Assembly (NCBI GenBank): GCA_002378845.1
Contig: DFRY01000023.1
Span: forward strand, 47,042 to 56,188
Reading direction: 5' to 3'
DNA length: 9,147 bases
Origin: Ruminococcaceae bacterium UBA3451
GTDB lineage: Bacteria; Bacillota; Clostridia; Oscillospirales; Acutalibacteraceae
In this document: piece by piece, positions 1 through 5,718 of the stretch
How the letters are laid out: every line of letters starts with the position of its first letter
How positions within the stretch are numbered: position 1 is the first letter of the stretch
Position numbers and translations under genes: made by a program
The notes under the pieces: generated by a model
Seen by the model: only the letters and a program-made list of their open reading frames with translations
The model's database searches: none
Told to the model about the DNA's origin: nothing

Positions 1-1241
1 ATCGGTTCAAAAAAGCGACAGGCCAAATTCACCAGCGTGCTTTTCCCCGCACCCGTTTCCCCCACAATCGCCACGGTGGTTCCGGCGGGGATTTTCAGGC
101 TAAAATGACTTAACACCGCTTCATTGCCGTCCGGGTACTGAAAGCTTACGTCTTCAAATTCTATGTCGCCGCGAATCGGTTCCCAGTTTTCTTTTTTGGC
201 GTGGAACGAATCGCCATACTTTGCAATCACTTCCGGGGTGTCTACAATATCCGCCTCTTTGTCCAGCAGGCCGGTCACCCGCTCAATGTTTGCCTGAACG
301 GAGATTACGTCGGCAATATTGCGCGCCAGCTGTTGAATCGGTTCAAAAATACCGACCACATAAGAAGTGAAAGCAGACAGTGTTCCCAACAGCAGCATAT
401 TCTGCAGCACCATATTGCCGCCGTGGGCAAGCACCACCGCGGTAGCAATCGAACTGAGGAACAGCACCAGCGGAATGTAAACGGCGCTCAGCCGGGCCGA
501 CCGGACGGAAGATGTGCGCATATCCTTCGTAATATCAGTAAAGTCCTGAAAATTTTTCTCTTCAATCACCAGGGTTTTCGAGGTTTTCGCACCCATAATT
601 CCTTCGTTGTACGCGCCGGTAATTTTGGAATTAATTTTGCGCACACGCCGGTTCCAGCCAAGAATACGGTCTTGAAAATAAAATGTGAGAAGCGCGATGG
701 CGGGCACCACCAAAATGATTAACAGCGCCAGCTTTGCGTTCAGCACCAGCATGGCGACAAATACGCCGAGCACGTAAACCGACGACCACAGAATGTCGAA
801 AAAGTTCCATGCTACCAAGCCCGCAATGCGGTTTGTGTCGCTCATAACGCGGGAAAGAATGTAGCCAACCGGCGTCACGTTGTAATACGAAAAAGACAAT
901 GTCTGCAAGTGAACAAAGCAGGCACGTTTCAAATCGCGCCCCAAATTCATTTCAATCCGCATAGAACCGCGGGTAAAAATGATAACGCAAACCGTCTGCA
1001 GGGTAATCGCCGCCGCATACACACCGGCAAACAGAACCAGTCCCTGCGTAGAACGCAGCTGAATAAAATGGTCAATGGCGTACCGCTGGAACAGCGGCAG
1101 CGCAATGTCCCCGGCGGCGCAAAACAGGTTTAAAATAACAACCATCATCAGCGTGCGCCGGTACGGCTTTAAGTACACAAAAATGCTTTTCCAGATTTTT
1201 AAGTCAAACGACCTTAAGTACTCCTGTTCATCGTAACCCAT
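1..1241 (-). CDS. ABC exporter subunit, TMD-NBD half-transporter (partial, C-terminus cut by window edge)
   Basis: This is the second gene of a two-gene ABC exporter operon, a membrane half-transporter with an N-terminal six-helix domain followed by an ATPase domain. About 413 residues are visible before the left edge cuts it just after Walker A. The ATPase domain starts with an A-loop tyrosine (Y369, in FQYPDG), and Walker A is GETGAGKST with K400. The Q-loop, signature, Walker B and H-loop lie outside the window, so it cannot be shown whether this subunit carries the catalytic glutamate. The start is the ATG at 1241-1239, 7 nt after a consensus AAGGAGG (1255-1249). It overlaps the upstream TGA by one base (TGATG), which indicates translational coupling. 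Known: such pairs (BmrC/BmrD, LmrC/LmrD, TM287/TM288) are usually multidrug or lipid exporters. Inferred: this is the BmrD-like partner of the upstream subunit. The substrate is unknown. Confidence 0.93.
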   Translation of the reverse strand, partial: MGYDEQEYLRSFDLKIWKSIFVYLKPYRRTLMMVVILNLFCAAGDIALPLFQRYAIDHFIQLRSTQGLVLFAGVYAAAITLQTVCVIIFTRGSMRIEMNLGRDLKRACFVHLQTLSFSYYNVTPVGYILSRVMSDTNRIAGLVAWNFFDILWSSVYVLGVFVAMLVLNAKLALLIILVVPAIALLTFYFQDRILGWNRRVRKINSKITGAYNEGIMGAKTSKTLVIEEKNFQDFTDITKDMRTSSVRSARLSAVYIPLVLFLSSIATAVVLAHGGNMVLQNMLLLGTLSAFTSYVVGIFEPIQQLARNIADVISVQANIERVTGLLDKEADIVDTPEVIAKYGDSFHAKKENWEPIRGDIEFEDVSFQYPDGNEAVLSHFSLKIPAGTTVAIVGETGAGKSTLVNLACRFFEP

Positions 1242-3073
1242 CAGTCCACCTCCTTTTCCAACAGCTTCCGGTCGTCGCTGCTCATTTGAATATCATAAAT
1301 ACTTTTGTAGATTCCGTCTTTGTGAATCAGTTCCTCATGAGTGCCAAGCTCCGCTATTTTGCCGTCATCCAGCACCAGAATCCGATCGGCCTGCATCAGA
1401 GTGGTAATTCGGTGCGAAATCAGAATTACCGTGGACTTGCCCAGATTCGTTTTCAGCGCCGCGCGAATTTGCGCGTCCGTTTCCGAATCCACCGCGGAAA
1501 GAGAATCGTCAAACACCATAACCGGAGCCTGCTGCATCAGCATGCGGGCAATGGCCACGCGCTGCTTCTGCCCGCCGGACAATGTTACCCCGCGTTCGCC
1601 CACAATAGTTTCATAGCCGTTGGAGAAGTCCTCCACGGCGTCGTCCACACAGGCAATCTGCGCGGCATGGCGCACTTCTTCCTTAGTCGCGCCGGGCCGT
1701 GTGGCGCGGATGTTTTCCTCAATGGTTCGGGAAAACAAAAACGGTTCCTGCAGTACCATCCCGATATTTTTGCGCAGATAGGAACGTTTGATTTTTGAAA
1801 TATCCACGTCGCCTACGGTGATGCTGCCGCATTCGGGCGGCAAATCGTACAATCGATCCAAAAGGTGCATCAGCGTCGATTTTCCGCTTCCTGTTCCGCC
1901 CAGAATAGCGAACGTGCTGCCCGCCCGGATGGTAAAATCAATGTCTTGCAGCACCGGCTTTTGCCCTTCGTAAGTAAAATTAATATGATGGAACCCAATG
2001 TCCCGATTCATGGGCGGTTCCACGCTGTCCGCACTGTCCTGTTCAGGCTGCGCTTCCAGAATATACGCAACACGTTCAATCGAAACGCCAGCCTTGCTCA
2101 TTTCGGACAAGATACGCCCCAGTCCACGGACTGGCCAGACCAGTGTGGCATTATAGGAAACGAACGCGAGAAATTCGCCCAGCGTAATTCTGCCGTTTAC
2201 CGCCTCGATGACACCCATGACGATAACCGTTAGAATCTGCAGACCGGTAATCAGGTCGCCGATCCCCCAGTAAGCGCTCATTAACCGCCCTAAGCGAATC
2301 CAGAGGCCTGCAAATTTATCGTTGCGTTCATCAAAGCGGTCAATTTCAAACCCTTCACGGCCAAAGGCGCGCACCACGCGCACCCCGGTCAGGTTTTCCT
2401 GTACGGTAGAGGACAGTTCCCCTTCGGCTTCGTCCGCCACACGGAACCGTTTGGCAATTTTTGAATAAAAAACGCTGGAATAGATCACAACAACCGGAAT
2501 AAACGCAAGCGCAACCAGCGAGATTTTAACGTTCATGGAAAACATAATTCCCATGGACAAAACAATAAGAAATACCGTTCGGAAAACTTCCAGCAGCTGA
2601 TTGCTGACAAAATTGCGGATTACGTCCACGTCCGACGTACAGCGCTGAATGATTTCGCCCGTCTGATTTTGGCTGTGCCATGCAAAGGGAAGGCGCTGAA
2701 TGTGGCCGAACAGCTCGTCACGCAGCGCTTTTACAAAGTTTTCCGATGACTTTGACACGCCCATCGTACTGAAATAGCTGCAAATACCCGACAGCACCGA
2801 AACCGCCAAAATTACCCCTGCCGAAGCAAGCAACAGCCGTGCCGGGTCGCTGCGGGCGGCTTCCAGTGAAAACGCAGAAATCAGCCACTGGGGCAGGCTG
2901 TACGCCTGCTTGCCGATCACGGAGTCCACCGCCACACGAATCACCTGCGGGGTAACCGCGTTCAACGCGGTATTCAGCATGGAAAAAACAAGCGCCAAGG
3001 CGAAAATTCCCACGCTGCTTTTCAAAAAGCGCCAAATCAGCGCCGCTTTTTGCTTTTTCAATCTATCACCCAT
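1241..3073 (-). CDS. ABC exporter subunit with degenerate Walker B (BmrC/YheI-like half of a heterodimer)
   Basis: This is a complete 610-residue half-transporter. It has a membrane domain with roughly six hydrophobic segments (about residues 20-310) and an ATPase domain (about 360-600). Visible motifs are A-loop Y368, Walker A GGTGSGKST (K398), Q-loop Q442, signature LSGGQ (498-502), Walker B D522, D-loop SAVD (526-529) and H-loop H554. The residue after the Walker B aspartate, normally the catalytic glutamate, is aspartate D523 (VMVFDDSLSAVD). Known: in heterodimeric exporters such as TM287/288 and BmrC/D one subunit has this change and forms the weak site, while its intact LSGGQ serves the partner's active site. 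The switch histidine is kept here. The ATG at 3073 has an in-frame TAA three codons upstream and no clear ribosome site. A TTG at codon 5 preceded by GGGTGAT is an alternative start. The gene precedes and is coupled to its partner. Probable role: multidrug or amphiphile export, substrate unknown. Confidence 0.95.
   Translation of the reverse strand: MGDRLKKQKAALIWRFLKSSVGIFALALVFSMLNTALNAVTPQVIRVAVDSVIGKQAYSLPQWLISAFSLEAARSDPARLLLASAGVILAVSVLSGICSYFSTMGVSKSSENFVKALRDELFGHIQRLPFAWHSQNQTGEIIQRCTSDVDVIRNFVSNQLLEVFRTVFLIVLSMGIMFSMNVKISLVALAFIPVVVIYSSVFYSKIAKRFRVADEAEGELSSTVQENLTGVRVVRAFGREGFEIDRFDERNDKFAGLWIRLGRLMSAYWGIGDLITGLQILTVIVMGVIEAVNGRITLGEFLAFVSYNATLVWPVRGLGRILSEMSKAGVSIERVAYILEAQPEQDSADSVEPPMNRDIGFHHINFTYEGQKPVLQDIDFTIRAGSTFAILGGTGSGKSTLMHLLDRLYDLPPECGSITVGDVDISKIKRSYLRKNIGMVLQEPFLFSRTIEENIRATRPGATKEEVRHAAQIACVDDAVEDFSNGYETIVGERGVTLSGGQKQRVAIARMLMQQAPVMVFDDSLSAVDSETDAQIRAALKTNLGKSTVILISHRITTLMQADRILVLDDGKIAELGTHEELIHKDGIYKSIYDIQMSSDDRKLLEKEVD
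1249..1255 (-). promoter_or_regulatory. Ribosome binding site inside the upstream coding region
   Basis: On the minus strand the sequence AAGGAGG lies 7 nt before the ATG at 1241. It is formed by the last sense codons of the upstream ABC subunit (Lys-Glu-Val-Asp). Its match to the anti-Shine-Dalgarno is essentially full. It fixes the start of the downstream subunit at the TGATG junction. Confidence 0.85.
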
Positions 3074-3125
3074 TCTAATTTATAAAAGAAATAATGTGCT
3101 TTTTCTCTTTCTTCGAATCCCTGTA

Positions 3126-3143
3126 TTCCTAACTCATTAGGAA
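3126..3143. promoter_or_regulatory. Palindromic operator candidate between divergent genes
   Basis: A perfect inverted repeat, TTCCTAA-CTCA-TTAGGAA, has 7-bp arms and a 4-nt spacer. It sits between the divergent ABC exporter operon (start 3073) and the FMN reductase (start 3235). It ends 8 bp before the -35 of the predicted rightward promoter, so its centre is about 52 bp upstream of the expected transcription start. No T-tract follows it on either strand, so it does not look like a terminator. The regulator is not recognised. Confidence 0.5.
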
Positions 3144-3151
3144 AGAACATC

Positions 3152-3180
3152 TTGCTATTCTGAAAAAACATTACTATACT
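3152..3180 (+). promoter_or_regulatory. Sigma-A-type promoter for the FMN reductase
   Basis: The -35 is TTGCTA (3152-3157) and the -10 is TATACT (3175-3180), separated by exactly 17 bp. They match TTGACA at 4 of 6 and TATAAT at 5 of 6 positions. Transcription would begin near 3187, leaving a leader of about 48 nt before the ATG at 3235. This is a pattern match only. Confidence 0.6.
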
Positions 3181-3234
3181 TGGAAAAGAATACATATAGA
3201 ATAGAACCTAAATTCAGAAACAGGAGAGATTCAG

Positions 3235-3789
3235 ATGAAAGTACTCATTTTATCGGGAACACCGAAGCACGAAGGCCTATGTTGTTCCTGTGTGGACGCC
3301 GCCCAGGCCGGAGTGGTAAAGTCCGGCGCGGAGTGCGAAGTTGTTCGCCTGTGCGACTATAAACTGACACGCTGTGCCATGTGCACAGACGGCTGGGGCG
3401 CCTGCCGCGCGGAACATACCTGTACATTCGGCGACGACGGCTTTTCGGTAATTCAGCAAAAAATCGCCAATGCCGACGCCCTCGTTCTGGACACCCCCGT
3501 TTATTGGGGCGACATGACCGAAATAATGAAGGCGTTTTTCGACCGTTTCCGCCGCTGCGAAGCGATGAAGGGCGACGAAGGCGCAATGGCCGGTAAACCG
3601 GTTCTGCTTATCGCGTCCCCCGGCGGCTCCGGCAACGGCATGATTAGCTGTCTGGAGCAAATGGAACGCCTGTGCCGCCATCTTCGTGCAAACATATTCG
3701 ATTATGTCGGCGTTAACCGATGGAATCAGAATTATAAAATCGCCGCAATCAGTGAAGCTGCAGCCGCACTGACCAAACCTGTGAAATAA
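3235..3789 (+). CDS. Flavodoxin-fold NAD(P)H-dependent FMN reductase with four-cysteine motif
   Basis: This 184-residue protein of the NADPH-dependent FMN reductase / iron-sulfur flavoprotein-like group is probably a cytoplasmic flavoenzyme that reduces quinones, nitro or azo compounds or an electron-transfer partner. The N-terminal strand and FMN-phosphate loop are seen as KVLILSGTPK (residues 2-11), and the second flavin loop with the following helix as TPVYWGDMTEIMKAFFDR (87-104). Between them C47, C50, C57 and C63 form C-X2-C-X6-C-X5-C. This resembles the compact cysteine motif of iron-sulfur flavoproteins but has a longer middle spacing, so cluster binding is not assured. C16, C17 and C19 are also clustered at the phosphate loop. 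AGGAGAG (3222-3228), 6 nt before the ATG, sets the start. It is monocistronic, with its own promoter and terminator, divergent from the ABC exporter and convergent with the MFS gene. The fold assignment is firm; the substrate is unknown. Confidence 0.92.
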   Translation: MKVLILSGTPKHEGLCCSCVDAAQAGVVKSGAECEVVRLCDYKLTRCAMCTDGWGACRAEHTCTFGDDGFSVIQQKIANADALVLDTPVYWGDMTEIMKAFFDRFRRCEAMKGDEGAMAGKPVLLIASPGGSGNGMISCLEQMERLCRHLRANIFDYVGVNRWNQNYKIAAISEAAAALTKPVK

Positions 3790-3810
3790 AGCCGCATTTT
3801 AAAGCGAAAG

Positions 3811-3840
3811 GCTTCCGTCCTCACGACGGAAGCTTTTTTT
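3811..3840 (+). terminator. Strong intrinsic terminator, possibly bidirectional
   Basis: A 9-bp perfect stem (GCTTCCGTC, loop CTCAC, GACGGAAGC) is followed by seven T residues. It lies 21 bp after the FMN reductase stop codon and is a textbook rho-independent terminator for the plus strand. On the minus strand the same hairpin is followed by CTTTCGCTTT, a weaker T-tract, so it may also end the convergent MFS transcript. The MFS stop codon (3821-3823) lies in the loop, so half of the stem and the T-tract encode the end of the MFS protein. Confidence 0.92.
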
Positions 3841-5056
3841 GATTTGAGGATCGGCCGCTTTGCGCTCCTTTTTCCTTGGCGTTCCCGGCGGCACGGTAAT
3901 ACAGCAGGGCGCCGGTCAGGCCGACAGCGGCAACCCCAGCCAAGCCGTAAAACGCACTGCGCAGGCTGAACGCCCCGGTCACAGCCCCGGTCAAAACCGG
4001 GAATGTGGTCATGCCGACCGCGTACACCGCCTGAAAAAATCCCATTGCGGTGGAACGTTTCCCTTCCGGAACCGACTGCATCGCTTCAGAATTACAGAAC
4101 GAGAACAGAACTCCTGTTGACAGCCCGGACAGAATCTGCGCAACATAAATCCACTCCACCGACGGGAGGTTGGGAATCAAAACGCAGTACAGAACAAGGC
4201 AGACCAGAATAGCGGGAATCCAGAACCGGGCACCCCGCTTTTGTGCCGATTTCGAAGCGGCATAGTAAGAACTGAGGACTGCCGCCAAAATATATATAAT
4301 AGAGCAAATCCCAATTTGCAGGCTGGTCGCACCGCGCGCCTGAGCTGCCTGCGTAACAAACGACATAGAGGTGGACATTTGCACCCCCTGCTGAATCAGC
4401 GCCAGCAGCGAAAACACGATCAGCCGCCGGTCGGCATACACCGTAACCAGCTGTTTTACGGAAAAGGGTTCGAATTCCTGCCGCTGTTCCCGAATACACA
4501 GCGCCAGTAAAAAAGCAGGAAGCGCGGCAGCAAACCCCAATTCACACAGCAGCTTCATGCCGTGGTGCTGGTAAAGGAGCGTTCCGGTGACAAACCCGGC
4601 CAGAATTCCAAAATTATTAGCCCCCACGATTAACCCGGAGGCGTTTTGCAGTTTCCCTTTCGGAAAATAAGTAAAAAACAGAACCATAAAGGAAATCCAC
4701 ATGGCGGCCGCTAAACCGGAAAACAGGCTTGCGGTAAGAAACCCGATTTCATTCGGCAGAAAAATACGGAAGAGAGACGCACAGCCGGAGGCCACCACGC
4801 CCAAAAGGATAAACGGTTTGTGCCTGCCTTTCCGGTCAGCCATTAATCCCACCGGAAGCCGCAGAGCAAACTGGGAAAAGCCATAGGCCCCCACCACAAT
4901 GCCCACAACCGACGGCAATACCCCAATGGAAGCCAAATACGCCGCCTGATACGGAACATAAACATACTGGGAAAACCAGAAAAACGTAACCACGCTCAGC
5001 AAAAGCACTTCCTGTACCCGGTCCGACTGCACCCATTTCTGTACTTTCATCCGCAA
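3821..5056 (-). CDS. MFS transporter, 12-TM, probable efflux permease
   Basis: This is a complete major facilitator superfamily protein of about 409-411 residues, the normal length for a 12-helix member. Hydrophobic segments alternate with short loops throughout. The cytoplasmic loop between helices 2 and 3 carries MFS motif A as GLMADRKGRHKP (residues 70-81, with D74, R75, G77 and R78). A basic hydrophilic tail ends the protein. It probably moves a small molecule by proton coupling. Drug or metabolite export is suggested by the neighbouring regulator and reductase but not shown by sequence. The longest reading starts at a TTG (5056); an in-frame ATG two codons later (5050) is equally plausible. 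Neither has a good ribosome site (only AAGAAG-like purines upstream). It lies downstream of the HxlR gene on the same strand, separated by 145 nt and a hairpin. Its last codons lie inside the reductase terminator. Confidence 0.92.
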   Translation of the reverse strand: MRMKVQKWVQSDRVQEVLLLSVVTFFWFSQYVYVPYQAAYLASIGVLPSVVGIVVGAYGFSQFALRLPVGLMADRKGRHKPFILLGVVASGCASLFRIFLPNEIGFLTASLFSGLAAAMWISFMVLFFTYFPKGKLQNASGLIVGANNFGILAGFVTGTLLYQHHGMKLLCELGFAAALPAFLLALCIREQRQEFEPFSVKQLVTVYADRRLIVFSLLALIQQGVQMSTSMSFVTQAAQARGATSLQIGICSIIYILAAVLSSYYAASKSAQKRGARFWIPAILVCLVLYCVLIPNLPSVEWIYVAQILSGLSTGVLFSFCNSEAMQSVPEGKRSTAMGFFQAVYAVGMTTFPVLTGAVTGAFSLRSAFYGLAGVAAVGLTGALLYYRAAGNAKEKGAQSGRSSNQKKLPS

Positions 5057-5116
5057 TTAGCTTCTTTCTCTTATCATTTTACCTTTTCCAAGCAGAAAAA
5101 CACCCGCCCATTACAA

Positions 5117-5155
5117 AGCGAAAGCCACCGCGCCGTTAAGCGCAGGGCTTTCGCT
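5117..5155 (-). terminator. Hairpin between HxlR and MFS genes, weak terminator or attenuator
   Basis: AGCGAAAGCC (5117-5126) pairs perfectly with GGCTTTCGCT (5146-5155) over 10 bp. An inner GCGC/GCGC stem (5130-5133 with 5140-5143) extends it. On the minus strand it follows the HxlR stop codon by about 46 nt and is followed by TTTGTAAT, a poor T-tract. It may end most HxlR transcripts while allowing some read-through into the MFS gene. The rest of this 145-nt gap shows no convincing promoter, although a TAAAAT element occurs upstream of the MFS start on the minus strand. Confidence 0.5.
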
Positions 5156-5201
5156 GAAAATTCCGTATTGGCGTCCGGTTGTTACGGTTCGGAACCCGGC
5201 T

Positions 5202-5570
5202 TCAGCCCCAGGTCGCACCCCAAAGCTTCATTGCCTTAATAATCGGTTTCAGACTTTTCCCTTTTTCAGTCAGGGAATATTCAACTGTCGGAGGAATGGT
5301 GGCATAAGCCGTCCGTTCGATAATACCGTTTTTCTCCAGTTCCTTCAGGCGCACCGTAAGGGTTTTGGGGCTGACCCCCTCCAGCGACTTCCGCAGTTCG
5401 CCGAACCGCTTGGTACCCTCAATTAAATCGCGGATAATTAAAAAAGTCCATCTGCCGTCCAAAACGTCCAGCGCCTTTGTTATGGAGCATTCCACATCTT
5501 CGGGGCACTCTGCATTGCCCTCAAGCACTTCCGTTATGGCTACTTCTGACTCTGAATTCAAACCAAACAT
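5202..5570 (-). CDS. HxlR-family winged-helix transcriptional regulator with N-terminal sensing-type cysteine
   Basis: This 122-residue protein has the standard HxlR layout: a conserved LDGRWTFLIIRDL helix (residues 37-49), an RFGELRKSLEGVSPKTLTVR recognition region (55-74), and the winged part with PPTVEYSLTEKGKSL (93-107). The C-terminal helix ends in KLWGATWG. C28, 13 residues before W41, sits where YodB, HypR and QsrR-type members have their redox- or quinone-sensing cysteine; C22 is a second nearby cysteine. Known: HxlR proteins bind inverted repeats as dimers and several respond to electrophiles or formaldehyde. The gene is divergent from the iron alcohol dehydrogenase and shares a 148-bp promoter region with it, so it probably regulates that operon and itself. 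AGGAG abuts the ATG at 5570 with no spacer. A TTG at 5561 would have a 9-nt spacing and may be the true start. A TAG two codons upstream excludes anything earlier. Confidence 0.95.
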   Translation of the reverse strand: MFGLNSESEVAITEVLEGNAECPEDVECSITKALDVLDGRWTFLIIRDLIEGTKRFGELRKSLEGVSPKTLTVRLKELEKNGIIERTAYATIPPTVEYSLTEKGKSLKPIIKAMKLWGATWG

Positions 5571-5594
5571 CTCCTAAACTGTCCAATAGTATCT

Positions 5595-5634
5595 TTTATG
5601 TAACTATATGACGTAAATGTAACTACTTTACATT
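5595..5634. promoter_or_regulatory. ATGTAA repeat cluster, probable HxlR operator
   Basis: A perfect inverted repeat AATGTAA-CTACT-TTACATT spans 5616-5634. Its right arm overlaps the -35 of the dehydrogenase promoter. To its left, ATGTAACTA occurs twice as a direct repeat (5598-5606 and 5617-5625, 19 bp apart). TTTATGT (5595-5601) and ACGTAAA (5611-5617) form a second, imperfect inverted repeat (6 of 7 positions) with a 9-nt spacer. The placement fits repression of the dehydrogenase operon by a dimeric regulator, most simply the adjacent HxlR protein. A minus-strand TATAGT (5608-5603) inside the cluster could be the HxlR -10, which would allow autoregulation. Confidence 0.6.
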
Positions 5635-5656
5635 GTATACTCCCCAATGCTATAAT
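5627..5656 (+). promoter_or_regulatory. Extended -10 promoter of the dehydrogenase operon
   Basis: The -35 is TTTACA (5627-5632, 5 of 6 matches). After an 18-bp spacer comes a perfect TATAAT (5651-5656) preceded by TGC, the extended -10 dinucleotide. Transcription would start near 5663, giving a leader of about 56 nt. The -35 lies within the palindrome at 5616-5634, so a bound regulator would block RNA polymerase. Confidence 0.8.
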
Positions 5657-5718
5657 GTCAACAGCAAAATAAGCGAGGGTAAATTTGCAGTAACGAACAA
5701 AAACGGGAGGAAACAGCA

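Noticed and set aside
201..722. Plus-strand 173-aa open frame
   Set aside because: It is antisense to the ABC exporter membrane domain, has no ribosome site or family motif, and has an Arg/His/Asn/Gln-rich composition typical of a shadow frame.
1286..2233. Several plus-strand open frames (up to 170 aa)
   Set aside because: All lie opposite the ATPase domain of the 610-aa ABC subunit, whose motifs are intact; they are antisense shadows.
3126..3143. Palindrome as a terminator for the ABC exporter or reductase
   Set aside because: It lies upstream of both divergent genes and neither side has a T-tract.
3245..3695. Minus-strand and alternative-frame ORFs over the FMN reductase
   Set aside because: The plus-strand frame has the flavodoxin motifs, a promoter, a ribosome site and a terminator; the others have none.
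5571..5718. Riboswitch or T-box leader before the dehydrogenase
   Set aside because: The leader is only about 56 nt and has no terminator/antiterminator pair; the repeats lie upstream of the predicted transcription start, so they are DNA sites.
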